Source: Burkholderiales bacterium (lineage in GTDB: Bacteria; Pseudomonadota; Gammaproteobacteria; Burkholderiales; SG8-39). From it: a stretch of 64,000 bases of DNA. Shown in pieces: positions 51,511 through 60,352 of this stretch. The stretch lies in contig JADGRQ010000010.1 in assembly GCA_017880775.1 (NCBI GenBank), positions 58,144-122,143 of the forward strand, in the 5' to 3' direction. Numbering within the stretch: position 1 is the first letter of the stretch; each line of letters begins with the position of its first letter. The position numbers were made by a program, and so were the translations under genes. The notes beneath the pieces are model-generated. The model was not told the DNA's origin. It did no database searches and was given only the letters and a program-made list of their open reading frames with translations.

Positions 51511-51929
51511 CCATGTACCGCAGGATTCTCATCGGCTACGACGGATCCGAGGCCTCGCGAAAGGCCTTTGCGATGGCGTGCGATCTTGCAGCGAAGGACG
51601 ATGCGGAGTTGTTCGTGTTGTCGGTGGCGCGCCCCCCGGAGGTAGGCGACGACGTGGAGACGGAGGCTGTCATCGAAAATTCGCGCCAGTATCATCGCGA
51701 GCTGCTCGCTGAACTCAAGCACGCCGCCGCGGAAAAGGGGATCAAGGCGAGCTTCGAGGTGGGCGTCGGACATCCCGCCGAGCAGATCATCTACGACGCT
51801 GACCGCCATGGCGTGGACCTGATCGTGGTCGGCGACCGCGGACGTTCGAAATTCGCGCGCCTGCTGCTCGGATCGGTATCGAAGCAAGTGGTGCAATATG
51901 CCGGACGGGCGGTGTTGGTGGTGCGTTAG
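51507..51929 (+). CDS. Universal stress protein (UspA family, ATP-binding type)
   Basis: 140-aa cytoplasmic protein. N-terminal ILIGYDGSEASRKAFAMACDLA and the ATP-binding pattern G-2x-G-9x-G-S (GDRGRSKFARLLLGS) near the C-terminus, then VVQYAGRAVLVVR. The GTG at 51507 overlaps the antiporter stop; ATG 51513 is possible. Coupled translation with the antiporter suggests it regulates it. Confidence 0.9.
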   Translation: MTMYRRILIGYDGSEASRKAFAMACDLAAKDDAELFVLSVARPPEVGDDVETEAVIENSRQYHRELLAELKHAAAEKGIKASFEVGVGHPAEQIIYDADRHGVDLIVVGDRGRSKFARLLLGSVSKQVVQYAGRAVLVVR

Positions 51930-51965
51930 ATGTTCAGCGGCAATGAGCAGTGAAAGGGCGTCCGT

Positions 51966-53150
51966 GTGAAGACACCGTCTGCCATTCCGCGCAGCATCTG
52001 GATGCTTGGCTTTGTGAGCCTGTTCATGGACGTCTCGTCCGAACTGATCCACAGCCTGCTGCCTGTTTTCATGGTCTCGAGCCTCGGTGCAACTGCTCTT
52101 GCAGTCGGCGTCGTAGAAGGGGTCGCAGAGTCGACCGCGCTGATCGTGAAGGTATTTTCGGGGGCGCTCAGCGATCACCTCGGCAGGCGCAAGTCTCTGG
52201 CGGTGATCGGCTATGGGCTGGGTGCGATCTCCAAGCCGCTTTTCGCGCTCGCATTGACGGTGAATTGGGTCCTCGCCGCGCGCTTCATGGACCGGATAGG
52301 CAAGGGAATACGCGGCGCTCCTCGCGATGCGCTCGTCGCCGATCTGGTGCCTGCGGAGATCAGGGGCGCGGCCTACGGTTTGCGCCAATCGCTGGACACG
52401 GTCGGGGCCTTTCTCGGTCCGCTGCTCGGGGTCGGGCTGATGCTGGCTTGGGCGGGAGATTTCCGCACGGTATTCTGGTTTGCGGTCATTCCTGCCGTGG
52501 TAGCGGTTCTGCTGCTGATGCTCGGGGTCAAGGAACCCGGTACGGGCGCGACGCGACGCAAGCTGACCTCTCCGATCCAGTGGGCGACGTTGAGCGAGCT
52601 GGGCGGCGCCTATTGGTTCGTGGTCGTTGTGGGCGGCGTATTCACCCTTGCGCGATTCAGCGAAGCGTTTCTCATATTGCGCGCCCAGCAACAGGGACTT
52701 CCCGACACGTATGCGCCGCTGGTCCTGGTGGTCATGAACGTCGTGTATGCACTGACGGCCTACCCCGCTGGCAAACTCGCTGACCGTATGAGCCATCGGG
52801 CTTTGCTCGGGTTCGGGCTCGTCATGCTGATCGTCGCGGACCTTGTTCTTGCTCAGGCGCAGGGGCTTGCAGCGGTCGCGATCGGAGTGGCAATTTGGGG
52901 GTTGCACCTGGGCATGACCCAGGGATTGCTCGCGACGATGGTTGCCAACACAGCACCCGCACATTTGCGGGGCACCGCCTTCGGCTTTTTCAACCTCGCA
53001 AGCGGCCTCGCCATGCTTGTCGCCAGCGCCCTCGCGGGTCTGCTCTGGGACACGCTTGGCGCCGCCGTGACGTTCTACGCCGGAGCTGCCTTCTCTCTGG
53101 CGGCATTCATCCTGGTGGCTCTCGGCAAAACGCGTGTATTTAGAGCCTGA
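51966..53150 (+). CDS. Major facilitator superfamily transporter
   Basis: 394-aa MFS permease with about 12 membrane segments from a GTG at 51966. GFVSLFMDVSSELIHSLLPVFMV in helix 1, GALSDHLGRRKSLAVIGYGLG (loop 2-3) and RFMDRIGKGIRGAPRDALVAD (loop 4-5) place it in the subgroup often annotated as a multidrug or metabolite exporter. The substrate is unknown. It is followed by a 90-nt gap with a small palindrome, GCGGAA/TTCCGC. Confidence 0.85.
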   Translation: MKTPSAIPRSIWMLGFVSLFMDVSSELIHSLLPVFMVSSLGATALAVGVVEGVAESTALIVKVFSGALSDHLGRRKSLAVIGYGLGAISKPLFALALTVNWVLAARFMDRIGKGIRGAPRDALVADLVPAEIRGAAYGLRQSLDTVGAFLGPLLGVGLMLAWAGDFRTVFWFAVIPAVVAVLLLMLGVKEPGTGATRRKLTSPIQWATLSELGGAYWFVVVVGGVFTLARFSEAFLILRAQQQGLPDTYAPLVLVVMNVVYALTAYPAGKLADRMSHRALLGFGLVMLIVADLVLAQAQGLAAVAIGVAIWGLHLGMTQGLLATMVANTAPAHLRGTAFGFFNLASGLAMLVASALAGLLWDTLGAAVTFYAGAAFSLAAFILVALGKTRVFRA

Positions 53151-53240
53151 CGCGGAAAATTCCGCAAAGCAGCGCTTCCGGCGGGTGAGCCCGGCGATCG
53201 CGGCCCTCGCGACAGGTTGCCGACAGGGTCAGGTACTACC

Positions 53241-55253
53241 ATGACCGTCCTCAGGCCCCCCGAGGCTCAGTTAACCATGCTTTCTCGATACAGCCGCTTC
53301 GCGCCGGCAGCAGTGACGGCGGCGACTTTCGTCGCGATTTCAACCGCGATGCGCGTGCTGTTGTCGCTCCGCCCCGATGTGGCCGGACCGGGCGCGGTGA
53401 CCGACTGGCCGCGCATTTTCGGCATCGGGCTGCTGTTCGACGTGGTGTTCGCCGTGTACCTGCTCGCCCCAGTCGTTTTCTGGCTCGCGCTCGTTCCAGG
53501 GCGATTCGCGCGCACGCGGCTACATCGCGCACTCACCGTCGCGGTGTTTTTTGCCATGACGTACGGTTTTGTCGTGCTCGCGGTGGCGGAGTGGCTGTTC
53601 TGGAACGAATTCGGCGGGAGATTCAACTTCATCGCGGTCGATTACCTGCTGTATACGCACGAAGTGATCGGCAATATCTGGGAGAGCTATCCGGTGGGGC
53701 GCATCCTCCTCGCACTTCTCCTGCCGGCAGGGATGCTAGCCTGGTTTTTCGCACCCCGACTGTGGCGCTCGAGCGGTTCGCCCTTGTCATGGAGGCCGGC
53801 AGTGCTTGCACTGGGCGCGTACGCTGCGCTGATCGCCGGTACTGTGCAATACGTCGATTCGGACATCAAGAACCGATTTGCGAATGACTCGTCCAACGAC
53901 CTCGCGGGCGATGGCCCATATGAATTCTTCGCCGCGAATCGCCGCAATGAGCTGAGCTATGACCGGCATTACGCGACGCTTCCGCTTCCCGAGGCAATTG
54001 CGGCGGTGCGTGTAGCAATGAAGGTGGCGCCGGGCGGATGGGTCGGTGGGAACGACGGACAGGGCGTCGAGCGGCGTGTTATCGCCGCGCGCCCGGAACG
54101 CCGCCTGAATGTGGTGTTGGTAAGCATGGAGAGCCTCGGGTCCGAGTTTCTTGGTGCATACGGAAATCCGCGCGGCCTGACGCCGAATCTGGATCGGCTG
54201 GCGCGCGAAAGCCTGTGGTTTGCGAATGTGTACGCCACCGGCAACCGGACCGTGCGAGGGCTCGAAGCACTTTCGCTCTCGCTGCCGCCGACACCCGGGC
54301 AGTCGATCGTGCGCCGGCCGAACAACGGCAATCTGTTTTCGCTGGGCAGCGTTTTCGAGGACAAGGGCTACGGCGTGCTGTTCGCCTATGGCGGCTACGG
54401 CTATTTCGACAACATGAGCGCATTCTTCGAAGCGAACGGCTACCGTTCCGTCGACCGGAGAAGCATTCCGTCTGCGCGCATCGAGTTCGAGAACATCTGG
54501 GGCGTGGCTGACGAGCACCTGTTCGACCAGGTGGTCGACGAAATCGATCGCGAGAAGGCGGCGCACCCCGAGCGGCCGGTGTTCGCGCACGTCATGACCA
54601 CCAGCAACCATCGCCCCTACACGTATCCGCCCGGGCGCATCGACATTGCCTCCGGCAGCGGGCGCGACGGCGGGGTGAAATACACCGATTACGCGATCGG
54701 CAGGTTCATCGAGGCCGCCCGTTCCAAGCCGTGGTTCGACGACACGTTGTTCGTGATCACGGCCGACCACGGCGCCAGCGCGCGCGGCACGTCGCAGATT
54801 CCGCTGGACAAGTACGCCATCCCGGTCCTGGTATACGCGCCCCGGCACGTCGCCCCCCGGCGCGTCGACCGGCTGATGTCGCAGATCGACATCGCGCCGA
54901 CCATCCTCGGTCTGCTCGATTTCAGCTACTACACCAAGTTCTTCGGCCGCGATGTGCTCAACTCGCCGCCTGAGGCCGACCGGGCCTTCGTGGCGAACTA
55001 CCAGACGCTCGGGTACATGAGGAACGGCCGCCTCGTGGTCCTGCAGCCCGGGCGAAAGGTGGACGTCATGCGGTTGGCAGCAGCCGGGCCCGTTTCGGGC
55101 AATGTCGCCGAAGCTGCGATCCGGGACGAGGCCATCGCGTTCTACCAGACCGCGTCGTACGTTTTTCGCAATGGACTCTACGGAGATGAGAAGCAGCTGC
55201 CGCCGGAGAATCGCGTGGCAGCGATGGTGCAGGCCGGACGCGGGGTCGACTAG
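53241..55253 (+). CDS. Membrane-anchored sulfatase/phosphoglycerol transferase (LTA-synthase-like)
   Basis: Alkaline-phosphatase-superfamily enzyme, 670 aa from ATG 53241 (ATG 53277 also possible, with GAGG before it). About five N-terminal membrane helices lead to a periplasmic catalytic domain: VVLVSMESLGSEFLGAYG with a metal Glu, the nucleophilic Thr in ATGNRTVRG, FAYGGYGYFDNM, HVMTTSNHRPYTYPPG and VITADHGA. In Gram-negatives such enzymes transfer phosphoglycerol or phosphoethanolamine to glycans or lipid A. The acceptor is unknown. Confidence 0.85.
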   Translation: MTVLRPPEAQLTMLSRYSRFAPAAVTAATFVAISTAMRVLLSLRPDVAGPGAVTDWPRIFGIGLLFDVVFAVYLLAPVVFWLALVPGRFARTRLHRALTVAVFFAMTYGFVVLAVAEWLFWNEFGGRFNFIAVDYLLYTHEVIGNIWESYPVGRILLALLLPAGMLAWFFAPRLWRSSGSPLSWRPAVLALGAYAALIAGTVQYVDSDIKNRFANDSSNDLAGDGPYEFFAANRRNELSYDRHYATLPLPEAIAAVRVAMKVAPGGWVGGNDGQGVERRVIAARPERRLNVVLVSMESLGSEFLGAYGNPRGLTPNLDRLARESLWFANVYATGNRTVRGLEALSLSLPPTPGQSIVRRPNNGNLFSLGSVFEDKGYGVLFAYGGYGYFDNMSAFFEANGYRSVDRRSIPSARIEFENIWGVADEHLFDQVVDEIDREKAAHPERPVFAHVMTTSNHRPYTYPPGRIDIASGSGRDGGVKYTDYAIGRFIEAARSKPWFDDTLFVITADHGASARGTSQIPLDKYAIPVLVYAPRHVAPRRVDRLMSQIDIAPTILGLLDFSYYTKFFGRDVLNSPPEADRAFVANYQTLGYMRNGRLVVLQPGRKVDVMRLAAAGPVSGNVAEAAIRDEAIAFYQTASYVFRNGLYGDEKQLPPENRVAAMVQAGRGVD

Positions 55254-55296
55254 AGGGGGCGCCCGACCGGCCGGGCCGATATGGGGCGGCGGGCTG

Positions 55297-55324
55297 GTTG
55301 AAATAGGGCGAAAAGCCCCCAGTT
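55297..55324 (+). promoter_or_regulatory. Sigma-32-like heat-shock promoter of clpB
   Basis: GTTGAAA (55297-55303), a 13-nt spacer and CCCCAGTT (55317-55324) match the RpoH consensus CTTGAAA and CCCCATNT with correct spacing. Transcription would start about 25 nt before the clpB ATG. Confidence 0.65.
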
Positions 55325-55354
55325 GGCTGTCAAGTATCCTTTTATTGCGCCCCC

Positions 55355-57934
55355 ATGCGAATCGACAAATTCACCACCCAGCTGCAGGAAGCCCTTTCCG
55401 ACGCGCAGAGCGCCGCGCTCGGGCGTGACCATGCCTATATCGAGCCCCAGCATCTGCTCGCGGCGCTGCTCCAGCAAGCCGGCGGCGGCTCGGCCTCGCT
55501 CATCCAGCGCGCCGGCGGAAACCTGCCGGGATTGAAACGCGCGCTCGAGCAGTCGATCGAGCGGCTGCCCAAGGTCGAGGGGACGCCGGGCGAAGTTCAC
55601 CTGTCGCGCGATCTTGCGACGCTGCTCAACATTGCCGACAAGGAGGCCCAGAAGCGCGGCGACCAGTTCATCGCTTCCGAGCTGTTTCTGCTGGCCGCAT
55701 GCAGCGACAAGGGCGAAACGGGGCGCGCGCTGAAGGACCATGGCGTCGCCAAGTCCGCGCTGGAAAAGGCGATTCAGCAGGTGCGCGGGGGGCAGAACGT
55801 CGGCAGTCAGGAGGCCGAGGGCAGCCGCGAGGCGCTGAAGAAATACACCCTCGACCTGACCGAGCGCGCGCGCGCCGGCAAGCTCGACCCGGTGATCGGG
55901 CGTGACGACGAGATCCGGCGCGTGATCCAGATCCTGCAGCGGCGCACCAAGAACAACCCGGTGCTGATTGGTGAGCCGGGCGTAGGCAAGACCGCGATCG
56001 TCGAGGGCCTGGCGCAGCGCATCGTCAACGGCGAAGTGCCCGAAACGCTGAAGAACAAGCGCGTGCTGTCGCTCGACATGGCCTCGCTGGTAGCCGGCGC
56101 CAAGTACCGCGGCGAGTTCGAGGAGCGGCTGAAGTCCGTCCTGAAGGAGCTGTCCCAGGATGCGGGCCAGACCATCGTCTTCATCGACGAGCTGCATACC
56201 ATGGTCGGCGCGGGCAAGGCCGAGGGCGCGATGGACGCGGGCAACATGCTCAAGCCCGCGCTCGCCCGCGGCGAGCTGCATTGCGTCGGCGCCACCACGC
56301 TGGACGAGTACCGCAAGTACGTCGAGAAGGATGCGGCGCTGGAGCGCCGCTTTCAGAAGGTCATCGTGCAGGAGCCTTCGGTCGAATCCACCATCGCCAT
56401 CCTGCGCGGGTTGCAGGAAAAGTACGAGCTGCATCACGGCGTGGACATCACCGACCCGGCCATCGTCGCCGCCGCGGAGCTATCCAACCGCTACATCACC
56501 GACCGCTTCCTGCCGGACAAGGCGATCGACCTGATCGACGAGGCCGCGGCGCGCATCAAGATGGAGATCGACTCCAAACCGGAATCCATGGACCGCCTCG
56601 ACCGGCGGCTGATCCAGCTGCGGATCGAGCGCGAGGCGGTGAAGAAGGAGAAGGACGAAGCCTCCAAGAAGCGCCTGAAACTGATCGAGGAGGAGATCGT
56701 CCGGCTGGAAAAGGAGTACTCCGATCTCGAGGAGATCTGGAAGGCCGAAAAGGCGCAAGTCGCGGGCTCCCAGCACATCAAGGAAGAGCTCGAGAAGCTG
56801 CGCCAGCAGATGGAAGAAGCGCGCCGCAAGGGCGACTGGCAGAAGATGTCGGAGATCCAGTACGGCAAGGTGCCGCAGCTCGAGGCGCAGTTGAAGAGCG
56901 CCGAAAAAGGCGATGCGAAAGCCGGGAAAATGAAGCTGCTGCGCACGCAGGTCGGTGCGGAGGAGATCGCGGAGGTCGTATCGCGCGCCACCGGCATTCC
57001 GGTTTCCAGAATGATGCAGGGCGAGCGCGAGAAGCTGCTGAAAATGGAGGATCGGCTCCACGAACGCGTGGTCGGGCAGGACGAGGCGGTTCGCCTCGTG
57101 TCCGACGCGATCCGCCGCTCGCGTTCGGGCCTGTCGGACCCGAACCGGCCGTACGGTTCGTTCCTTTTTCTCGGACCTACCGGCGTAGGCAAGACCGAGC
57201 TGTGCAAGGCGCTCGCGTCATTCCTGTTCGATTCGGAAGATCACCTGATTCGCATCGACATGTCGGAGTACATGGAAAAGCACTCGGTATCGCGCCTGAT
57301 CGGCGCGCCGCCGGGGTATGTCGGTTACGACGAGGGAGGGCAGCTTACCGAACAGGTGCGCCGCAAGCCGTATTCGGTGATCCTGTTCGACGAAATCGAA
57401 AAGGCGCACCCGGACGTGTTCAACACGTTGCTGCAGGTGCTCGACGACGGGCGCCTCACCGATGGCCAGGGCCGCACGGTGGATTTCAAGAACACCGTCC
57501 TGGTGATGACTTCGAACCTCGGCTCGCACATGATCCAGGCGATGACCGGCGACGACTACCAGATGATAAAGCTCGCGGTGCTGTCCGAGGTGAAGACCAA
57601 GTTCCGACCCGAGTTCATCAACCGCATCGACGAACTGGTGGTGTTCCACTCGCTCGGTGAGGCGCACATCCGCTCGATTGCGAAGGTCCAGGTCCAGTTC
57701 CTCGCGCAGCGCCTGGCGAAAATGGATTACGGACTGCAGGTGAGCGACGCTGCCTTCGCCGAACTGGCGACGGTTGGTTTTGACCCTGTCTACGGCGCAC
57801 GGCCGCTCAAGCGGGCGATCCAGTCGGAGATCGAGAACCCGCTGGCGAAGCTCATACTCGAGGGCGTGTTCGCACCCAAGGATACGATCAAGGTGGACTA
57901 CAAATCGGGCGCGATGAGCTTCGCGAAAGCCTGA
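55355..57934 (+). CDS. clpB: Disaggregase ClpB
   Basis: Hsp104-type ATPase, 859 aa, full length. The N-terminal double Clp repeat (1-145) is followed by NBD1 with GEPGVGKT near 206, the coiled-coil M domain (about 400-530, very rich in Glu/Lys), NBD2 with GPTGVGKT near 606, and the C-terminal domain ending SFAKA. Walker B motifs are [10 protein letters not shown] and [10 protein letters not shown]. It rescues aggregated proteins with DnaK. The RpoH-type promoter supports heat induction. Confidence 0.97.
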   Translation: MRIDKFTTQLQEALSDAQSAALGRDHAYIEPQHLLAALLQQAGGGSASLIQRAGGNLPGLKRALEQSIERLPKVEGTPGEVHLSRDLATLLNIADKEAQKRGDQFIASELFLLAACSDKGETGRALKDHGVAKSALEKAIQQVRGGQNVGSQEAEGSREALKKYTLDLTERARAGKLDPVIGRDDEIRRVIQILQRRTKNNPVLIGEPGVGKTAIVEGLAQRIVNGEVPETLKNKRVLSLDMASLVAGAKYRGEFEERLKSVLKELSQDAGQTIVFIDELHTMVGAGKAEGAMDAGNMLKPALARGELHCVGATTLDEYRKYVEKDAALERRFQKVIVQEPSVESTIAILRGLQEKYELHHGVDITDPAIVAAAELSNRYITDRFLPDKAIDLIDEAAARIKMEIDSKPESMDRLDRRLIQLRIEREAVKKEKDEASKKRLKLIEEEIVRLEKEYSDLEEIWKAEKAQVAGSQHIKEELEKLRQQMEEARRKGDWQKMSEIQYGKVPQLEAQLKSAEKGDAKAGKMKLLRTQVGAEEIAEVVSRATGIPVSRMMQGEREKLLKMEDRLHERVVGQDEAVRLVSDAIRRSRSGLSDPNRPYGSFLFLGPTGVGKTELCKALASFLFDSEDHLIRIDMSEYMEKHSVSRLIGAPPGYVGYDEGGQLTEQVRRKPYSVILFDEIEKAHPDVFNTLLQVLDDGRLTDGQGRTVDFKNTVLVMTSNLGSHMIQAMTGDDYQMIKLAVLSEVKTKFRPEFINRIDELVVFHSLGEAHIRSIAKVQVQFLAQRLAKMDYGLQVSDAAFAELATVGFDPVYGARPLKRAIQSEIENPLAKLILEGVFAPKDTIKVDYKSGAMSFAKA

Positions 57935-57935
57935 G

Positions 57936-58568
57936 CTACTCGAGCGCCGCGTGCGGCGGGAAATGCGCCGCATCCGCTTGAATGCGGCGCGAATGCACGA
58001 TCAGCTCCTCCCACAGACCGTCGGTGTCTTTGCGGAATACCGCATCGAGGCTCGCCGACTGTACCGCCCACAGTCCCCGCTCGATCTCGCGCTTCAGCTC
58101 GCCCGGCCGCCAGCCAACGTAGCCGACGTAGTAGCGCGCGTCGTTCGGACTCTGTTCGATCACCTTGTCGATGACATTGGCACGGAACGACAAGTAAAGG
58201 TTTTTCATGATCGGCACCGAGCCGGTGCCGGGACTGGTTTCGGTCTTGATCAGCGCCACCAGCGCGCCGCGCGAGAACGGGCCGCCGTAGTAAACCGGAT
58301 CGATGACCTTTTGCGATGGCTCATGCTCGGGGAACAGGCTGGTCAGCGTGCGGCGCGTCGGGCGGTTGATGATCACGCCGACGTGCCCCCCATTGGGAAT
58401 CGGCGCGACGATCAGCACGGTCTGGCGGTAATCGAGCTCGCGGAAAGCGGGGTGAGCAACGAGAAACACCGCTTCATCATCGACAGGCGTGGCGGATTGG
58501 GCGAGGCACGCCGCCGGGATTCCCAGGACCAGCGAGGCAAACGCAAAGAGGGAGCGGATCAAGGACAT
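57936..58568 (-). CDS. Exported UPF0301 (YqgE/AlgH) protein, copy 1
   Basis: 210 aa. The YqgE/AlgH core is clear: VFLVAHPAFRELDYRQTVLIV, GGHVGVIINRPTRRTLTSLFPE, VYYGGPFSRGALVAL, YVGYVGWRPGELKREIERGLWAV. Unlike the usual cytoplasmic 185-residue protein, it carries a signal peptide (LIRSLFAFASLVLGIPAACLAQS). GGAG abuts the ATG at 58568, so an in-frame TTG at 58562 may be the true start. It converges on clpB with one base between stops. Confidence 0.85.
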   Translation of the reverse strand: MSLIRSLFAFASLVLGIPAACLAQSATPVDDEAVFLVAHPAFRELDYRQTVLIVAPIPNGGHVGVIINRPTRRTLTSLFPEHEPSQKVIDPVYYGGPFSRGALVALIKTETSPGTGSVPIMKNLYLSFRANVIDKVIEQSPNDARYYVGYVGWRPGELKREIERGLWAVQSASLDAVFRKDTDGLWEELIVHSRRIQADAAHFPPHAALE

Positions 58569-58721
58569 CTCCAATCGGGCGTTCGGTACGTCATTCAAGC
58601 GCAAATTCCTGCATGGCGCAAGCTCTTGCCCGCCACACCTCAACCGGAACCTGACAATGATGCACAAACTAAATTGCGGAACGCTCTTGACAGGCGCATG
58701 GTGCGCGCATAACGTGAAACC

Positions 58722-58910
58722 GGATCGTGCAAACGCGGGATTTCGGGCGACCTGTCCGGAGAGCGCGAATCAAAGAGCCGCACTCGAGGAGGCGGCACGT
58801 TGCGACGGTCCGAAATGCGGCGTCAAGCTGCATGCAAATGTGTCGCTCTGGCGGCATTGCCCGGTGGTTCCGGGCCCCAAGCCCCGCTCCCATGCGGGGC
58901 TTCTTGTTTT
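58722..58910 (+). ncRNA. Candidate small RNA between the two yqgE genes
   Basis: A plus-strand promoter (TTGACA 58687-58692, 17-bp spacer, TAACGT 58710-58715) and a strong intrinsic terminator (58879-58910) bracket about 190 nt with no coding gene on that strand. Predicted stems: GCCGC/GCGGC (58777-58796) and CCCGG/CCGGG (58860-58874). Its 3' end is antisense to the last 29 codons of yqgE copy 2. No known RNA family is recognised. Confidence 0.4.
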
Positions 58911-59509
58911 CCGCGCGTTCTCCGAGCCAGTGCGCGGCGCAGCAGTTCTTCCCACACGCCTTCCATGTCCTTGCGGAACACGATCTCCGCATCGGCGGGC
59001 AGCACGTACCAGGCATCGCGCGCAAGTTCCGCTTCGAGCTGGCGCGGCACCCAGCCGGAGAATCCCGCGTAGAGGCGGTATTGCGCGCCATGCGCGGCAA
59101 GCAGCGGCTTGAGGTTGTCCGGATGCATGCTGAGATACAGCCCGCGGCGTGCCTGGAGCGCGGGCGCGGGCGGCGGCGTTTCGGAACGGAACACCGTGAT
59201 CAGCACGCGCGGCATCACCGGCCCGCCGAAGTACACGGGTTCCCGATAATTCGCGGCGGCCGGCTCGTCCGGAAGCAATTCCGGGAGCCGTGTGCTGGTC
59301 GGGCGATTGATGATCACGCCGATCGTCTGCGCGTCATCGGTCTGCGTTACCAGAACTACCGCGCGGCGGAAATTCCGGTCGGGCAGTTCGGGCTTCGCGA
59401 TCAGGAAGACCCCGTTAGGCCGGGGCGCCTGGCGCTGCGCCGGCGAGGGCGGCGTCACGGCGAGCAATGCCGGGACGAGCAGCAAGGCGTGAAGACCGGA
59501 AGCGCGCAT
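58823..59509 (-). CDS. Exported UPF0301 (YqgE/AlgH) protein, copy 2
   Basis: 228 aa with a signal peptide (LHALLLVPALLAVTPPSPAQ). Core motifs: VFLIAKPELPDRNFRRAVVLV, TIGVIINRPTSTRLPELLP, VYFGGPVMPRVLITVF, YAGFSGWVPRQLEAELARDAWYV, FRKDMEGVWEELL. The last 35 residues after that point are low-complexity and lie opposite the candidate RNA terminator, so the true stop context is odd. It shares the exported state with copy 1, 254 nt downstream. Confidence 0.83.
   Translation of the reverse strand: MRASGLHALLLVPALLAVTPPSPAQRQAPRPNGVFLIAKPELPDRNFRRAVVLVTQTDDAQTIGVIINRPTSTRLPELLPDEPAAANYREPVYFGGPVMPRVLITVFRSETPPPAPALQARRGLYLSMHPDNLKPLLAAHGAQYRLYAGFSGWVPRQLEAELARDAWYVLPADAEIVFRKDMEGVWEELLRRALARRTRGKQEAPHGSGAWGPEPPGNAARATHLHAA
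58879..58910 (+). terminator. Rho-independent terminator
   Basis: AAGCCCCGC/GCGGGGCTT form a perfect 9-bp stem with a TCCCAT loop, followed by CTTGTTTT. The orientation serves plus-strand transcripts, although no annotated plus gene ends here. Confidence 0.75.
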
Positions 59510-59515
59510 TGCGAG

Positions 59516-59521
59516 ATTATC
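59516..59521 (-). promoter_or_regulatory. Predicted -10 element for leaderless yqgE copy 2
   Basis: On the minus strand GATAAT is followed after exactly 6 nt by the ATG at 59509. No Shine-Dalgarno is present, as with rmuC and mobA. Confidence 0.45.
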
Positions 59522-59566
59522 GCGCTGCTGAGAGAATCTGAGCGAATTTACGAGGAGGAACGGATC

Positions 59567-60349
59567 ATGATGTCCGATGCTGAACGCAGGAAGGCCGCTG
59601 AATCGCTGATCGATGCGGAAAAAACACGCACGCCCGTGTTGCAGCTCTCGAAGACCTATCCGGGCATCGTTATCGAGGACTCGTACGCGATCCAGGGCCT
59701 GGTGAACGAGATGAAGGTGGCGGCCGGCTCGAAGGTGATCGGCAACAAGATCGGCCTCACCTCGAAGGCCATGCAGCAGTCCTCGCAGATCGACGAGCCC
59801 GATTACGGCGTGCTGCACGATTACATGGTCGTCGAGGACGGCGCCAAGGTGCCGTTCGAGAATTACATCGTGCCGCGTGTCGAGATCGAACTGGTGTTCG
59901 TGCTCGGCAAGCCGTTGAAGGGCCCGGGCGTGGGCCTGCTCGACGTGCTGCGCGCGACCGAATACGTCGTCCCCGCGATTGAGATCATCGACGCAAGGGT
60001 GCAGAACCCGCGCAAGATCTTCGACACCGTGGCGGACAACGGCGCAGCCGCGGGGCTGGTGATCGGGGGGCGGGCAGTGGGACCGATGGATATCGATTTG
60101 CGCTGGGCAAGCGGGCTTCTCTACCGGAACGCGGATATCGAGGAGACGGGTGTCGCGGCGGGGGTGCTTGGCCATCCGGCGTTGGGCATCGCATGGCTCG
60201 CCAACAAGGTCGGCAAGTTCGGCACCGTGCTCGAGCCGGGGCGCGTCATGCTTTCGGGTTCCTTCATCCGCCCGGTGTGGGCGCAGAAGGGCGACACGCT
60301 GCGTGCGGACTTCGGCTCGCTCGGCAGCCTTTCGATCCAGTTCGTCTAG
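59567..60349 (+). CDS. hpaH: 2-oxo-hepta-4-ene-1,7-dioate hydratase (HpaH-like)
   Basis: Hydratase of the 2-keto-4-pentenoate family, 260 aa. It matches HpaH closely: IGLTSKAMQQSSQIDEPDYG near residue 64, IVPRVEIELVFVLGKPLKGP, PAIEIIDARVQNPRKIFDTVADN, and the C-terminal GSFIRPVWAQKGDTLRADFG. GAGGAGG precedes the ATG at 59567. It normally adds water to a 2-oxo-enoate during meta-cleavage of homoprotocatechuate, but no HpaD/E/I gene is near. It starts the five-gene plus operon. Confidence 0.9.
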   Translation: MMSDAERRKAAESLIDAEKTRTPVLQLSKTYPGIVIEDSYAIQGLVNEMKVAAGSKVIGNKIGLTSKAMQQSSQIDEPDYGVLHDYMVVEDGAKVPFENYIVPRVEIELVFVLGKPLKGPGVGLLDVLRATEYVVPAIEIIDARVQNPRKIFDTVADNGAAAGLVIGGRAVGPMDIDLRWASGLLYRNADIEETGVAAGVLGHPALGIAWLANKVGKFGTVLEPGRVMLSGSFIRPVWAQKGDTLRADFGSLGSLSIQFV

Positions 60350-60352
60350 ACG

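Noticed and set aside
58722..58910. 6S RNA
   Set aside because: Length is close, but the conserved central bubble and closing sequences are missing, and the locus is not next to the usual ygfA/zapA neighbours.
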